DNA of 64,000 nucleotides, from contig NZ_SOCP01000019.1 in NCBI RefSeq assembly GCF_004364325.1, positions 1-64,000 of the forward strand, read 5' to 3'. Position numbers and translations under genes: made by a program. The notes under the pieces are model-generated. The model made no database searches and was not told the DNA's origin. It saw only the letters and a program-made list of their open reading frames with translations. Origin of the DNA: Actinophytocola oryzae (GTDB lineage Bacteria; Actinomycetota; Actinomycetes; Mycobacteriales; Pseudonocardiaceae). This document shows, piece after piece, positions 34,878 through 45,250 of the stretch (positions are counted from its first letter, which is position 1; every line of letters starts with the position of its first letter).

Positions 34878-35792
34878 TCAGCGATAACCTGTTGCGTCTG
34901 CCGGCTTTCCTTTGCTCTCCACCTCTTCTATGTAGCGCCACGCGTCTGGGCGGCTGCCGTCCGTATCGGTGAAGTCGTAGACCTTCGCCAGGTGGCCTGA
35001 GGACACGGACTGGCCGTTCCACCTCGACACCTCAGGGTCCGTGGCCAGCGCTGCCGCTGCACGGCCGACGAACGTCGGGGACTCCGAGATCACGAAGTGT
35101 GGTTGCTTCTCCGTCGCGTCCCGCCAGGTTTCTTCTGTTACTTCGAAGGCTTCCAGCATTGCTTCTGAGCGGAGCCAACCCGGCGTCAGCGCCAGCGCTG
35201 TGCAGCCATACGACGCTAGTTCCTCGGACTGGGCCAGGGCCATCCGCTGCACCGAGACCTTCACCAGGTCGTAGAAGAAGCCCGCCTCCGCACGATATTT
35301 CCTGTTGGACTCCGTTGTGCCGTCCGTCATTTCTATGACCAGCCCGCCTGGGTTGCGGATCAGGAGCGGTAGGGCGTAATGGCTCGTGATCGCATGAGTG
35401 TCCACGCCCAGGCGGAGCATGCGTAGGCCACCCTCCAGGTCCTGCTCCCACAGCTTCTTGCCGAACGTCAGGTACACATCACCGCCCCAGACGTCGTTCA
35501 CCAGTACGTCCAGGCGGCCCTCTTCCTGCTCCATCCGGGCTACCAGCGCTTTCACCTGGCCGGCATCCAGGTGGTCCACCTGTACCGCCACCCCCCTGCC
35601 GCCTGCCTCGGTTACCAGGGCCGCGGTCTCCTCGATCGTCTCCGGGCGGTTCATCTCCGAGCGTTGTGTCCTCGTCGTACGACCCGTCGCGTAGACCGTC
35701 GCGCCCCTGCGGCCCAGCTCCACCGCTATCGCGCGGCCTGCCGCCCTTGACGCGCCCGCTACCAGCGCTACCTTGCCCTTCAGCTCGTCCAT
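34878..35792 (-). CDS. SDR-family oxidoreductase
   Basis: This is a 304-residue short-chain dehydrogenase. The cofactor motif is VAGASRAAGRAIAVELG (a variant of TGxxxGxG), with arginines in TGRTTRTQ suggesting NADP. The catalytic motif is YDLVKVSVQRMA (YxxxK). ATG 35792 is chosen because the Rossmann strand follows at once. Extra length between strand 3 and the active site is typical of the atypical SDRs sometimes annotated as 3-oxoacyl reductase-like. The substrate is unknown. It is divergent from the MFS-GGDEF gene. Confidence 0.85.
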   Translation of the reverse strand: MDELKGKVALVAGASRAAGRAIAVELGRRGATVYATGRTTRTQRSEMNRPETIEETAALVTEAGGRGVAVQVDHLDAGQVKALVARMEQEEGRLDVLVNDVWGGDVYLTFGKKLWEQDLEGGLRMLRLGVDTHAITSHYALPLLIRNPGGLVIEMTDGTTESNRKYRAEAGFFYDLVKVSVQRMALAQSEELASYGCTALALTPGWLRSEAMLEAFEVTEETWRDATEKQPHFVISESPTFVGRAAAALATDPEVSRWNGQSVSSGHLAKVYDFTDTDGSRPDAWRYIEEVESKGKPADATGYR

Positions 35793-36006
35793 GGCGCCCA
35801 CACTGCCGGTTAAACCTGACATCCGCCGGCAGGGTTTCTTGATCAAAGGCCGACAGGCTCGGGTTACGCTCGGTCATCTCGATCGGCCATTCGGGTGGAC
35901 AACCACTGTGACCGCGTTCTTGGTCCTCCTTCTATCTAGGGTCGTATCGGCGGGTCGTGCGGGTTCGGCGCACGGCCTCGTTGTTGTCGTGACAGAGGGC
36001 GGCGGG

Positions 36007-38709
36007 ATGCGGCAGGCGGGATTTCGCGGTGTTCTCGCGGTGCGTGAGTTTCGCGCGCTGCTTGCCGCGGAGCTGCTCTCCGTCGCCGGTGACCAGCTGG
36101 CTCGCGTCGGCCTTGCCGTCCTCGTCTACCAGCGGACCAACTCCGCCGGCTGGACCGCGCTCACCTACGCCCTGACCTTCCTTCCTGCCCTACTTGGCGG
36201 GCTTGTGCTCTCCGGGCTCGCCGACCGGCTCCCTCGCCGGGAGCTGATGGTCGGAGCCGACCTTGTGCGGGGCGTTCTTGCCCTGCTCATGGCTTTGCCG
36301 GGGCTGCCGATCTCTCTCCTGCTCGCCCTTGTCTTCCTCCTCACGCTCGCCGGGGCGCCGTTCAAGGCTGCCCAGCAGGCACTGCTGCCTTCGGTTCTTC
36401 GGGAGCAGTACCTCTCCGGGCTGTCACTCCGCATGGTCACTGGGCAGTCCGCGCAGGTCGCCGGGTTTCTCGGGGGCGGCGCACTGCTCACCTTCGTCGA
36501 CCCGCATCTGGCGCTGGGGCTCAACGCCGTCACCTTCGTTGTTTCCGCCATCGTCATCGCGGTGGGGGTTGGGTATCGGCCTGTGCCGGTGCGCGAGACG
36601 CGGCACGAGCCGGGTGGGACCGTTCGGCTCATCTGGCGGGACCGGAAGTTGCGGGCGCTGGTCGCGCTGTCGTGGCTCGTCGGTGTCTTCGCCATCCCCG
36701 AAGGGCTTGCGGCGCCCTATGCGGCGACACTCGGCGTAACGACCGCCGCCGTTGGACTGCTGATGGCGGCCGATCCCGCCGGTAGCATCGTGGGTGCGTG
36801 GCTCGTCGCGAAGTTGCCGAGCGGCCGGCGTCCCGCGTTGACGACCTGGTTGGCGGTCACGGCCGGCGTGCCACTCGTTCTGTGCTTGTTCCAGCCACCG
36901 CTGGGCGTGGTGGTGCTGCTCTGGGCGACCTCCGGGGCGTGCTCCACCGCATACCTGATCCTCGCGCAGGCGGCCTTCGTCCTGGGCGTTCCCGACGACC
37001 GTCGGGGCGCCGCGTCAGGGCTCGTCGGCGCGGGGGTGTTGTCGTCACAGGGCGTGGCGGTCCTCGCGGCCGGCGTGCTCGCCGACGCGACGGATCCTGT
37101 CCTCGCGGTCGCAACCGGAGGTGTTGCCGGCGTGGTGTTCACCGGGCTCAGTGGCGTGTCGTGGCTTCGCGCCCGCTCCCGCCGCCAGGGGCGCTCCCCC
37201 CTTCGGCCAGGCGGACGCGAAGACGACACCGATAGGGACAGCGAGCTCACCAGTCCTTGTTCATCATCCGAGGCACCCCCTCCCGGGGAAGAGACCGACG
37301 AAAACGACTTGGTTGGCACAGTCACCAGTCCTTGTTCGTCATCACTGGCACCTCCTCCCGCGGGAACTGCCGCCGAGCACGGCAATGGGGGCGCTGATCA
37401 GGTCATCTTCGCCCAATCGGCCCGACCAGCATCCCTGCCGACAAATGAGCGGTCCAGAAAGCCGTGGCACTGGGCACTGTGGGACGAACCCGGGCGCGTG
37501 CTGTTCCTGATCCTGTTGGTCGAGACGGCGATGGTCGCCCTCACGGCACTCCTGGCCGGCCACGGGGTCGTCGACCGGCACGCTTTCGTCACGCTGGGTA
37601 TCATCGTCTTCCTCGGCGTGACCATGGGTGAGCTGTCCCGGCATGTCGAGCGGGTCCGCAGGCGCTTCAACGACACACCGCACGTCAACCTGACCTCAGT
37701 GTGGACATTCTCCGCCGCGCTCGTGCTGCCGCCAGTCCTCACACCCGTTCTGGTCGGCGTGCTGTACGTCCACCTCTTCTGGCGCAGCTGGTACCGGGTC
37801 CGCGGCGTGCGGCCCTACCGGCTGGTGTTCACCGGCTCGACGGTCGTGCTCGCCTCGCACACCGCGTTCCTGATCCGGCACCTCTACGCCCCCGCCGACG
37901 TGGCCGCCTGGGGCAGTCCGGCGGTGGTGCTCGTCGTCGTGCTGGCGGTCATCGGCTACTCGTGCGTCAACTCCGGCCTGGTCGGGCTGGCGATCACGCT
38001 GCACGACCGGCACCTCGACCTGCGGCGGGCGCTGGGCACCGGCAAGGAGAACGCCCTCGAGTACGGCACGCTCGGGCTCGGCGCCATCACCGGCCTGCTG
38101 ATCGGCATCGATCCGATGTGGGCCGTGATGATCGTGCCAGCCCTGCTGGTGCTGCACCGCAGCGTGCTGATGCGCCAGCTCGAGGAGGCCGCGTCGACCG
38201 ACCAGAAGACCGGTCTCACCAACGCGACGGCCTGGACGAACCTCGCCACGGCCGAGGTCCAGCGCGCGGCTCGCGACGGCGCGCAGGTCGGCGTGCTGAT
38301 GGTCGACCTCGACCACTTCAAGGCGGTGAACGACGCCCACGGCCACCTGGTCGGCGACCGCGTGCTGCAGGCGGTCGCCGACGTGCTGTCGGCCTCGGTG
38401 CGCCGCTACGACGTGGTCGGCCGCTGGGGCGGCGAGGAGTTCGTGGTCCTGTGCCCCGAGGTCACCGAGGACGAGCTGCGTACCATCGCCGAGCGGATCT
38501 GCGAGGACGTGCGGCAGCTGCGGGTGCCGCTGGACGGTGCGACGGTCGACGGGCTGACGGTGTCGATCGGGATCGCGGTGTACCCGGAGTTCGGGCCGGA
38601 GCTGCAGGACGTGCTGCTCGCCGCGGACGACGCGTTGTTCGTGGCCAAGGACTCCGGCCGCAACCAGGTGCAGACGATCGTGGCCGCGATCGGGGACCTC
38701 GGGCGCTAG
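36007..38709 (+). CDS. MFS transporter fused in frame to membrane GGDEF diguanylate cyclase
   Basis: This 900-residue frame joins two complete modules. Residues 1-400 are an MFS permease of the enterobactin-exporter type (12 hydrophobic helices, LADRLPRRELM loop). After a Pro/Ser-rich linker (about 400-495) comes a membrane sensor with about six helices, then a GGDEF domain with RWGGEEF near residue 808 and an RxxD product-inhibition site five residues before it. The C-terminal module matches the stand-alone protein encoded at 55623-56999. Third-position G/C drops in the linker, so the cyclase may also be translated separately from an internal start around 37400. Confidence 0.75.
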   Translation: MRQAGFRGVLAVREFRALLAAELLSVAGDQLARVGLAVLVYQRTNSAGWTALTYALTFLPALLGGLVLSGLADRLPRRELMVGADLVRGVLALLMALPGLPISLLLALVFLLTLAGAPFKAAQQALLPSVLREQYLSGLSLRMVTGQSAQVAGFLGGGALLTFVDPHLALGLNAVTFVVSAIVIAVGVGYRPVPVRETRHEPGGTVRLIWRDRKLRALVALSWLVGVFAIPEGLAAPYAATLGVTTAAVGLLMAADPAGSIVGAWLVAKLPSGRRPALTTWLAVTAGVPLVLCLFQPPLGVVVLLWATSGACSTAYLILAQAAFVLGVPDDRRGAASGLVGAGVLSSQGVAVLAAGVLADATDPVLAVATGGVAGVVFTGLSGVSWLRARSRRQGRSPLRPGGREDDTDRDSELTSPCSSSEAPPPGEETDENDLVGTVTSPCSSSLAPPPAGTAAEHGNGGADQVIFAQSARPASLPTNERSRKPWHWALWDEPGRVLFLILLVETAMVALTALLAGHGVVDRHAFVTLGIIVFLGVTMGELSRHVERVRRRFNDTPHVNLTSVWTFSAALVLPPVLTPVLVGVLYVHLFWRSWYRVRGVRPYRLVFTGSTVVLASHTAFLIRHLYAPADVAAWGSPAVVLVVVLAVIGYSCVNSGLVGLAITLHDRHLDLRRALGTGKENALEYGTLGLGAITGLLIGIDPMWAVMIVPALLVLHRSVLMRQLEEAASTDQKTGLTNATAWTNLATAEVQRAARDGAQVGVLMVDLDHFKAVNDAHGHLVGDRVLQAVADVLSASVRRYDVVGRWGGEEFVVLCPEVTEDELRTIAERICEDVRQLRVPLDGATVDGLTVSIGIAVYPEFGPELQDVLLAADDALFVAKDSGRNQVQTIVAAIGDLGR
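37247..37360. repeat. Diverged 38-bp direct repeat in the fusion linker
   Basis: Two copies starting TCACCAGTCCTTGTTC lie at 37247-37285 and 37322-37360, with a few differences. In the sense frame they give TSPCSSSxAPPP twice. On the opposite strand each shows a GGAGG-like site followed by ATG and a five- or six-codon frame ending in Trp and a stop. The repeat sits exactly between the transporter and cyclase modules. Confidence 0.7.
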
Positions 38710-39125
38710 CGGTCGGGCTTCGCGGCCGCCTCCAGTGCCGCCTGGTGCGCCGCGCGTGCCTGTGACAGGTCACCCCGGTTGTCCTCGGCCCACTTGGCCA
38801 GCGGGAGGAGGGCGCGCAGCAGCGAGCGGCCCATCGGCGTCAGCTGGTACCAGGTCGAGCCGAACCGGCTCGGGCGGTCGATCTTGACGACCAGGCCGTC
38901 TCGCTGCATGCGGTGCAGGGTGTCGGTCAGCACCTTCTGTCGTAACGGCCGCTCGTGCGTCACCCATCCGAGGCGTTCCTCGGTGTTGTTGATGTGTTCG
39001 AGCAACTTCGAGTACGTCATGGGACGGGCGGTGAGCGACGCCAGGACGGCGGTCACCCACTGCCCGGACAGCACGCCCATGGCCTCGTGGATGCCGTGCC
39101 GGTAGGGCAGGCTCTCGTCGCCCAT
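38706..39125 (-). CDS. HxlR-family transcriptional regulator
   Basis: The protein is an MarR-like winged helix of the HxlR type: HEAMGVLSGQWVTAVLASLTARPMTYSKLLEHI, with the wing VLTDTLHRMQRDGLVVKIDRP and GSTWYQLTPMGRSLL. The family senses electrophiles or aldehydes and usually controls an adjacent oxidoreductase. ATG 39125 gives a normal N terminus. An in-frame start at 39149 adds eight residues. It ends against the tail of the GGDEF gene with a four-base overlap. Confidence 0.85.
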   Translation of the reverse strand: MGDESLPYRHGIHEAMGVLSGQWVTAVLASLTARPMTYSKLLEHINNTEERLGWVTHERPLRQKVLTDTLHRMQRDGLVVKIDRPSRFGSTWYQLTPMGRSLLRALLPLAKWAEDNRGDLSQARAAHQAALEAAAKPDR

Positions 39126-39434
39126 CGTTCCCACCTCCCTCAGCGACACGCGGATCTCCAGTGTGCCCGATTGGCGACTTTCCGTGTTCCCCCGGCCGTG
39201 TTAGGCCAAACGAGTGAACAGATCTCAACATAACCGCAGGTCGAAGCGACACACTCGCAAGTCGGCGGGTTACGCACCTTGCAGTGCGCCGAGTGCCGAC
39301 CTGTACGAAAGGGGAGACCGCGGCGGCTACGCCGCGGGTCGGGGAGCCGGGACGGCGGTGGCACCACGACAATCCGAGCCGTGGGTGACCATCCTCATCC
39401 GCGTTTGTCGGTGCCACCGTCGGCCTGCATTCCC
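39126..39434. other. Gene-free gap upstream of HxlR
   Basis: About 300 bases without a coding signal. It should contain the HxlR promoter on the minus strand. A G/C-rich segment at 39314-39356 has no clear structure. Confidence 0.4.
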
Positions 39435-39462
39435 GGCCGCCTGAGTCGCCCCTCAGGCGGCC
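39435..39462 (-). terminator. Hairpin terminator after the GAP-family gene
   Basis: GGCCGCCTGAG and CTCAGGCGGCC form a perfect 11-bp stem with a six-base loop. It begins five bases after the minus-strand stop codon at 39467. There is no T-run, as is common in high-GC actinomycetes. Confidence 0.75.
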
Positions 39463-39466
39463 ACCG

Positions 39467-40174
39467 TCACGCCGCCCGCCAGGTGTCGAGGAAACCGAGC
39501 TGCGACACGGCGTCGACGGCGAGCAGGAACCCGACGATCCCCAGGACCCAGCCCGTCGCACCGACCGCGTTCCGGTCGAACCAGCCGTGCACCCTGGTGA
39601 GCGTTGGTGTGGCCCGCTCCGACCGCGCCGCCCGCAGCCCGAGCAGCGTCAGGGCAGGCAGGACCATCACCAGGCAGTAGGCGGCGAGGACACCGGCGAT
39701 GCCGAGCGTGCCATGGCCCGCCGTGGCGACCATCGCGACCGCGCCGAGGTACGGGAACATGGTCGCGGCCTCGACGAGACCGGCGGTGAGCGCCAGGACC
39801 ACGAGCGCACGCGGCGACCCTGCGGCCTTGTGGACGCGTTCCGTCCACTTCTTGCCCAGGTCACCGCTCACCTCGGGCCGGTCCCCGGAGCTGGAGCGGA
39901 AGCTCAGCACCAACAGCACGACGCCGGCACCCAGCTCCAGCCAGTAGCCGGTCTCCCCCAGCGAGTCGCCGACCCCGGCGAGCAGCGGGCGGGCGACCAG
40001 CGCGACGAGGACGCCGAGCGCGAGGTAGAACACGGCGATCGTGACGAGGTAGCCGACCAGTGGCGCGGTCCGTCCACGGCCGGGCGCGAGCATCAGCAGG
40101 ACCGGTACGAACAACGTCCCGATGCTGGTGCTGTCCAGGAGGGCGAGGACGACCAGCGGGAGGATGAGCGTCAC
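39467..40174 (-). CDS. GAP-family membrane protein (LysE-like)
   Basis: The 235-residue protein has six hydrophobic helices. The first is [27 protein letters not shown], with the family-typical acidic residue in the middle of the helix (LLDSTS). The Sap/GAP family is related to LysE/CadD-type exporters and in mycobacteria has been linked to peptidoglycolipid transport. The start overlaps the stop of the oxidoreductase gene upstream by four bases, so the pair forms an operon. The substrate is unknown. Confidence 0.75.
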   Translation of the reverse strand: MTLILPLVVLALLDSTSIGTLFVPVLLMLAPGRGRTAPLVGYLVTIAVFYLALGVLVALVARPLLAGVGDSLGETGYWLELGAGVVLLVLSFRSSSGDRPEVSGDLGKKWTERVHKAAGSPRALVVLALTAGLVEAATMFPYLGAVAMVATAGHGTLGIAGVLAAYCLVMVLPALTLLGLRAARSERATPTLTRVHGWFDRNAVGATGWVLGIVGFLLAVDAVSQLGFLDTWRAA

Positions 40175-41178
40175 ACGGTGACGTTAAGGGAGGGCGCCAC
40201 CTTCTCCGCGACCAGCTCGAAGGAACGGATGCGGTCGGCGATGTCGTAGACCATGGTCGTCAGCATCAGCTCGCTGGCACCCGTGCGGCCCAGCAGCTCC
40301 TTGAGCTGGCGCTCGACCGTCTCCGGGGACCCGACGGCCTGGCCGCGCCAGCGGTCCTCGACGAAGGTCCGCTCGATCTCGTTGTACGGGTACTCGGCGG
40401 CCTCCTCCGGCGTGGCGAGTGCCTCTGGCTTGCCGGTGCGCAGCTTCAGGAACGCCAGCGCCGACGGGCCGGCCAGCCAGTGCGCCCGCTCGTCGGTGTC
40501 CGCGCAGATCACGTTCACCGCGACCTTCGCGTACGGCTCGGACAGGTAGCGGGACGGCCGGAAGTTCGACCGGTACAGCTCGAGGGCGGGCACGGTGTTC
40601 GCCGAGCTGAAGTGGTGCGCGAACGAGAACGGCATGCCCAGCATCCCGGCCAGCTGCGCGGAGAACCCGCTGGAGCCCAGCAGCCAGATGTCCGGCTCGT
40701 TGCCCTTGCCCGGCACCGCCTGGATGAGGTCGTTGTCGCCCTGGAAGTAGCCGATGAGGTCGCCCAGCTCCTGCGGGAACGCCTCGGCGGACAGGCCCGC
40801 CATGGTGCGGCGCAGCGCGAGGGCGGTGCGTTGGTCGGTGCCGGGCGCGCGGCCGATGCCCAGGTCGATGCGGCCGGGGTGCAGGGCCTCGAGCGTGCCG
40901 AACTGCTCGGCGACGACCAACGGCGCGTGGTTGGGCAGCATGACCCCGCCCGAGCCGACGCGGATGGTCGACGTCGACGCGGCGAGGTGCGCGATCAGGA
41001 CCGCGGGCGACGAGCTGGCGATCGAGGGCATGTTGTGGTGCTCGGCGACCCAGATGCGCCGGTAGCCGAGCTCCTCGACGCGTCTGGCCAGCTCGGTCGT
41101 GTTGCGCAGCGCGTCGGTGGCGGTGGCGTCACGGGCGGCGGGCGCGAGTTCCAGGACGGAGAGCGGTACCTGTGTCAC
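40171..41178 (-). CDS. Luciferase-like (LLM class) flavin-dependent oxidoreductase
   Basis: This is a 335-residue TIM-barrel protein of the bacterial luciferase superfamily, MsnO8/YhbW subgroup. It begins [50 protein letters not shown] and contains [40 protein letters not shown]. It would use FMNH2 or F420 from a partner reductase. GTG 41178 is selected because the conserved barrel begins directly after it. It is divergent from the amylase gene and coupled to the GAP-family gene. Confidence 0.85.
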   Translation of the reverse strand: MTQVPLSVLELAPAARDATATDALRNTTELARRVEELGYRRIWVAEHHNMPSIASSSPAVLIAHLAASTSTIRVGSGGVMLPNHAPLVVAEQFGTLEALHPGRIDLGIGRAPGTDQRTALALRRTMAGLSAEAFPQELGDLIGYFQGDNDLIQAVPGKGNEPDIWLLGSSGFSAQLAGMLGMPFSFAHHFSSANTVPALELYRSNFRPSRYLSEPYAKVAVNVICADTDERAHWLAGPSALAFLKLRTGKPEALATPEEAAEYPYNEIERTFVEDRWRGQAVGSPETVERQLKELLGRTGASELMLTTMVYDIADRIRSFELVAEKVAPSLNVTV

Positions 41179-41322
41179 GCAAGAGGGGAACACCCGTGAG
41201 CGGTCGTTTCTTCCCGGCGGAGTGGTCGGGCACTGGAAGTTTTGGTCTGGTTGGCGCTCGCCCGGGGGGTTCGCGGCGGTTATCGTCTTCGGCCTGGTTG
41301 GTTGTCGATGGAGGGCCTTTCG

Positions 41323-44049
41323 ATGGTTGGTCGTCGGTTTTTCGGCATTGTGGCCGGGGTCTTGTTAGCCACCGGGGTGGTGGCCACGCCCGCTTCCGCT
41401 GAGCGGGGCGCGCAGGCCGAGCACTCGGTGCGCGGACCTGTCACCGATGAGAACTTCTACTTCGTCATGGCGGACCGGTTCGAGAACGGCGACCGCGCGA
41501 ACGACCTGGGCGGGCTGCCCGCCGACCCGCTGGTCTCCGGGTTCGACCCCACCAGGAAGGGCTTCTACAACGGGGGCGACCTCGAGGGGATCCGCGACCG
41601 GCTCGACTACGTGCAGGGGCTCGGGACCACGTCCATCTGGCTCACGCCCAGCTTCAAGAACAAGGCCGTCCAACTGGAGGACGGCCCCTCCGCCGGCTAC
41701 CACGGCTACTGGATCACCGACTTCACCCAGATCGACCCCCACCTCGGGACCAACGACGACCTCGCGGCCCTCGTGAAGGACGCCCACCGGCGCGGGATGA
41801 AGGTCTACTTCGACATCATCACCAACCACACCGCCGACGTCATCGGGTACTCCGACGCGCCGCGCAAGAGCTACACGTCCAAGGACCTCGCGCCCTACAC
41901 GTCCCACGGCGTCGCCTTCGACGACCGGGACTACGCGGGCGGGTCGTCCTTCCCCGCGCTCGACACCTCGTCGTTCCCCTACACCCCGGTGCTCGACCCG
42001 GCCGAGCGGAACCTCAAGGTGCCCGCCTGGCTCAACGACGTGACCCTCTACCACAACCGTGGGGACACCACGTTCACCGGCGAGGACTCGCAGTACGGGG
42101 ACTTCTTCGGGCTCGACGACCTGTTCACCGAGAACCCGAGGGTCGTCGACGGGATGGTCGACGTCTACGAGAAGTGGATCGCCGACTTCGGCATCGACGG
42201 GTTCCGCATCGACACCATGAAGCACGTCAACGACGAGTTCTGGCAGTCGTTCGGCCCCAGGATCCTGCAGTTCGCCAAGAAGCACGGCAAGCGCGACTTC
42301 TTCATGTTCGGCGAGGTGTTCGACACCACCAAGAGCTACACGTCGCACTTCACCACCACCGACAAGATGCAGTCCGTGCTGGACTTCCCGTTCCAGGCCG
42401 CGGCACGGCAGTTCGCGTCGGGGGGCGGGCCGACCGACGCGCTGGCCACCTTCTTCGCCGACGACGACTGGTACACCGACGCCGACTCCAACGTCTACGA
42501 GCTGCCCACCTTCCTCGGCAACCACGACATGGGGCGGTTCGGCGGGTTCGTCGTCGCCGACAACCCCGGGGCCGGGGACGCCGAGTGGGTCAGGCGGGAC
42601 GCGCTCGGGCACGAGCTGATGTACTTCTCGCGGGGGAACCCCGTCGTCTACTACGGCGACGAGCAGGGGTTCACCGGGCCGGGCGGCGACCAGGACGCCA
42701 GGCAGACGCTCTTCGCCTCGCAGGTGCCCGAGTACCTGGACGACGACCTCCTCGGGACCGACTCCACGCACGCCGTCGCCAACTTCGACCCACGGCACCC
42801 GCTCTACCGGACGATCTCCTCGCTCGCGGGCGTCACCGCCCGGCACCCGGCCCTTCGCGACGGCGTGCAGCAGAGCAGGCTGTCCTCGAACGGCCCCGGG
42901 ATCTACGCCTTCTCACGGACAGACCGGTCGCAGCAGCGGGAGTACGTCGTCGCGCTCAACAACAGCGAGGCGCCTGCGACCGCGGCGGTGCCCACCTACA
43001 CCACCCGGCAGTCCTACAGCCGGCTCTACGGGAGTGGACCAGCGAAGGTCTCGTCCGGACGGGACGGAAAGCTGACGGTCTCCGTGCCGCCACTGTCCAC
43101 TGTGGTCTACGCGCTCGACGGGCGGGTTCCCCGCTCTGGCCACGCGCCTGCCGTCTCCCTCGCCGCGCCGGTCGCGGCACAGCAGGGGCGCGTCGAGGTC
43201 GCCGCGTCCGTCGGCGGGTCCTCGCTGTACGAGGTCTCCTTCGAGGCCAGGGTCGACGGTGGGGGGTGGACGCCGATCGGGACCGACGACAACGCGCCGT
43301 ACCGGGTGTTCCACGACGTGTCCCCACTGCGGCCGGGGACACCGGTCGAGTACCGGGCCGTCGTACTGGACAACGGCAACCACACGCGGGCGAGCAACAC
43401 CGTGCGTGGGCGGGTCCCCCAGCCCCGGCTCACCATCGAGACACCCGTCGAGGGTGGCGGCGTTCGCGGCGTGGTCCAGGTCCGGGCCGTGGCCGACCCG
43501 GAGAAGGCCTCGAACGTCGTGTCGTTCGAACGCAGTGTCGCGGGCGGGCAGTGGACGACGGTCGGGCGGGACGACACCTCACCGGCCTACACGGTGTTCG
43601 ACGATCTCGGTGCCCTGAACCTCGCGGCGGGGACGTCCGTGCGGTACCGGGCCACGCTGGGTGGAGCGCGGTCGGAGGTCCGCACCGTGCGGTACGCCGG
43701 GCCACAGCAGGAGACCGCCGAACTGCGGTACTACCGGCCTGGCGGTGACTACGGGCAGTGGGGCCTGCACCTGTGGGGCGACGCCGTCGACCCGGCCGTG
43801 CTCGCGCAGGTCGCCTGGGACAAGCCGTGGCCGCTCGCGAGGGTCGAGAACGGCTGGGCTGTCTACGAGATCCCGCTGCAGGACGACACCAAGCCGGTGA
43901 ACTTCATCATGCACCTGCCCAACGGGGACGCGGTGCCGGACACCCGCGAGCCGGGCGGCGACCGGGCGTTCCTGCCCATCGACCACCCGACCGTGTGGAT
44001 CAAGCAGGGCGACCCGACCGTCTACTCCGCCCAGCCGGCCACACCCTGA
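41323..44049 (+). CDS. Secreted GH13 alpha-amylase with Ig-like and pullulanase-associated domains
   Basis: The 908-residue protein starts with a Sec signal peptide ([25 protein letters not shown], cleavage near residue 27). The GH13 barrel follows, with nucleophile Asp near residue 297 ([10 protein letters not shown]), acid Glu near 331 (FGEVFD) and the HD pair near 402 (LGNHDMGRF). The typical C-domain ends near residue 600. Two Ig-like repeats come next, then a pullulanase-associated carbohydrate-binding unit ([20 protein letters not shown]). It hydrolyses starch-type glucans outside the cell. ATG 41323 follows GGAGGG at seven bases. A strong terminator comes next. Confidence 0.9.
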   Translation: MVGRRFFGIVAGVLLATGVVATPASAERGAQAEHSVRGPVTDENFYFVMADRFENGDRANDLGGLPADPLVSGFDPTRKGFYNGGDLEGIRDRLDYVQGLGTTSIWLTPSFKNKAVQLEDGPSAGYHGYWITDFTQIDPHLGTNDDLAALVKDAHRRGMKVYFDIITNHTADVIGYSDAPRKSYTSKDLAPYTSHGVAFDDRDYAGGSSFPALDTSSFPYTPVLDPAERNLKVPAWLNDVTLYHNRGDTTFTGEDSQYGDFFGLDDLFTENPRVVDGMVDVYEKWIADFGIDGFRIDTMKHVNDEFWQSFGPRILQFAKKHGKRDFFMFGEVFDTTKSYTSHFTTTDKMQSVLDFPFQAAARQFASGGGPTDALATFFADDDWYTDADSNVYELPTFLGNHDMGRFGGFVVADNPGAGDAEWVRRDALGHELMYFSRGNPVVYYGDEQGFTGPGGDQDARQTLFASQVPEYLDDDLLGTDSTHAVANFDPRHPLYRTISSLAGVTARHPALRDGVQQSRLSSNGPGIYAFSRTDRSQQREYVVALNNSEAPATAAVPTYTTRQSYSRLYGSGPAKVSSGRDGKLTVSVPPLSTVVYALDGRVPRSGHAPAVSLAAPVAAQQGRVEVAASVGGSSLYEVSFEARVDGGGWTPIGTDDNAPYRVFHDVSPLRPGTPVEYRAVVLDNGNHTRASNTVRGRVPQPRLTIETPVEGGGVRGVVQVRAVADPEKASNVVSFERSVAGGQWTTVGRDDTSPAYTVFDDLGALNLAAGTSVRYRATLGGARSEVRTVRYAGPQQETAELRYYRPGGDYGQWGLHLWGDAVDPAVLAQVAWDKPWPLARVENGWAVYEIPLQDDTKPVNFIMHLPNGDAVPDTREPGGDRAFLPIDHPTVWIKQGDPTVYSAQPATP

Positions 44050-44058
44050 GGTACGCCG

Positions 44059-44088
44059 AAGGGCCCGCGACCACGGTCGCGGGCCCTT
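44059..44088. terminator. Strong hairpin terminator after the amylase
   Basis: AAGGGCCCGCGACC pairs perfectly with GGTCGCGGGCCCTT with only two bases between, so the real loop opens a pair or two. It starts ten bases after the amylase stop and 25 bases before the end of the convergent small gene, so it can act both ways. Confidence 0.85.
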
Positions 44089-44112
44089 GTTGTCGATGAG
44101 GAGAACACGGGC

Positions 44113-44298
44113 TCAGGCGGCCCTGGACTCCTCTGACTCGTCGTGGTGGGTGGCGGGGTGGGCGACATGGCGATGCCACCAGGACTGGTGGGACTTCGCC
44201 GCCGCACGCCGGTGCTCGAGGGTCGTCCTCGGGTCGCCCTGCGCGCGCTCGATCCGGTAGTCCATCTCCGCCTGCAGGTACTCAGGTGCCCAGTTCAT
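44113..44298 (-). CDS. Small hypothetical His-rich protein
   Basis: ATG 44298, preceded by AGGAG, starts a 61-residue protein MNWAPEYLQAEMDYRIERAQ with a basic middle and a His-rich end (WWHRHVAHPATHHDESEE). The length and site quality support a real gene. No family is recognised. Histidines suggest metal contact, which is speculative. Confidence 0.6.
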   Translation of the reverse strand: MNWAPEYLQAEMDYRIERAQGDPRTTLEHRRAAAKSHQSWWHRHVAHPATHHDESEESRAA

Positions 44299-44409
44299 CG
44301 TGTTCTCCTCGTCTTCCTGTGCTGACGTCGAGAACATTCGTCCTGAGGCACCCACCCCGGCATCGGGCGATCACCCATGCCGACCCTTACCCGGGCGGGT
44401 AAGGGCCCC

Positions 44410-45201
44410 TCAGGTGAGGAAGAAACCCCTCAGTACGGGCGCCAGTGCCTTGGCCTTCACGAGGTGGGTCTGGCCGGGGACCGTGGTGTGGGTCGCGTTC
44501 GGCAGCACCGACGCCATCGCCGCCGCGCCGTTGCGCATGTAGGCGGGACTCCTGCCGCCGTCCGCGACGAGCGTCGGCATGGTCGCGGATGTCCACCTGT
44601 CCTGGGGCAAGGGCTTTCCCTGCCGCAGACCCTCCAGCAGCGCGAGGTCGTACGGCAGCGTGTGCGCGACGCCCTTCAGCTTCTTCCACGCGGGCAGCAT
44701 CTTCATCATCACGATGCCGAAGCCGGGCACGTCCACCGACCGCATGAAAGCCGTTACCGCGTCACCCCGACGGTCCTGCGCGACGAGGGTGCGCATGTCC
44801 GCGAGCGCCGACTCGGGTGCCGGCGCGTGCTCGGCGTCGACGATCAGCGGTGGCTCGTACATCGCGAGCTTCGTCGCGCCGACGCCGGTGTTCGCGGCCT
44901 CCAGCGCGAGCATCGCGCCAGAGGAGGCACCAAAGACGTACGCGGCCCCACCCGCCTCCTTGACCAGTGCGGCGATGTCCTCGACCTCCCGGGCCGGCGA
45001 CGACTCGGCGACCGCGGACTCACCCCGCGAGCGGCGGTCGTAGGTGAACACGGTGAAGTCGGCGGACAGCTCGGCGGCGAGCGGCCTGGACGGACCGGAG
45101 TCGCGGTAGCACATCGCGCCGTCCACGATCAGCAGCGGCGGACCCTCACCGGCGACCTCGTAGGCGATCCTGGTGCCGTCCGGGGAAAGTACGGTGCTCA
45201 T
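44410..45201 (-). CDS. Alpha/beta hydrolase
   Basis: This is a 263-residue alpha/beta-hydrolase. It has an oxyanion region IVDGAMCYRDSGPSRPLAAELSADFTVFTYDRRSRGES, the nucleophile elbow FGASSGAMLAL (GxSxG variant G-A-S-S-G), and a late catalytic His in NATHTTVPGQTHLV. The substrate is not predictable. It closely resembles the hydrolase encoded at 46587-47306 (same elbow context SSGA and Tyr-Asp-Arg-Arg), so the two flank an ArsR/SRPBCC pair as paralogues. Confidence 0.85.
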   Translation of the reverse strand: MSTVLSPDGTRIAYEVAGEGPPLLIVDGAMCYRDSGPSRPLAAELSADFTVFTYDRRSRGESAVAESSPAREVEDIAALVKEAGGAAYVFGASSGAMLALEAANTGVGATKLAMYEPPLIVDAEHAPAPESALADMRTLVAQDRRGDAVTAFMRSVDVPGFGIVMMKMLPAWKKLKGVAHTLPYDLALLEGLRQGKPLPQDRWTSATMPTLVADGGRSPAYMRNGAAAMASVLPNATHTTVPGQTHLVKAKALAPVLRGFFLT

Positions 45202-45250
45202 GCCGCCACCTCGCCCGCTCCGTGGTGCCGGAACGCTTCGCTGACAGGAC

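Noticed and set aside
36717-37385. Minus-strand frame with repeated GGGASDDEQGLV
   Set aside because: It is antisense to the MFS module; the repeat in it is the reverse of the linker duplication.
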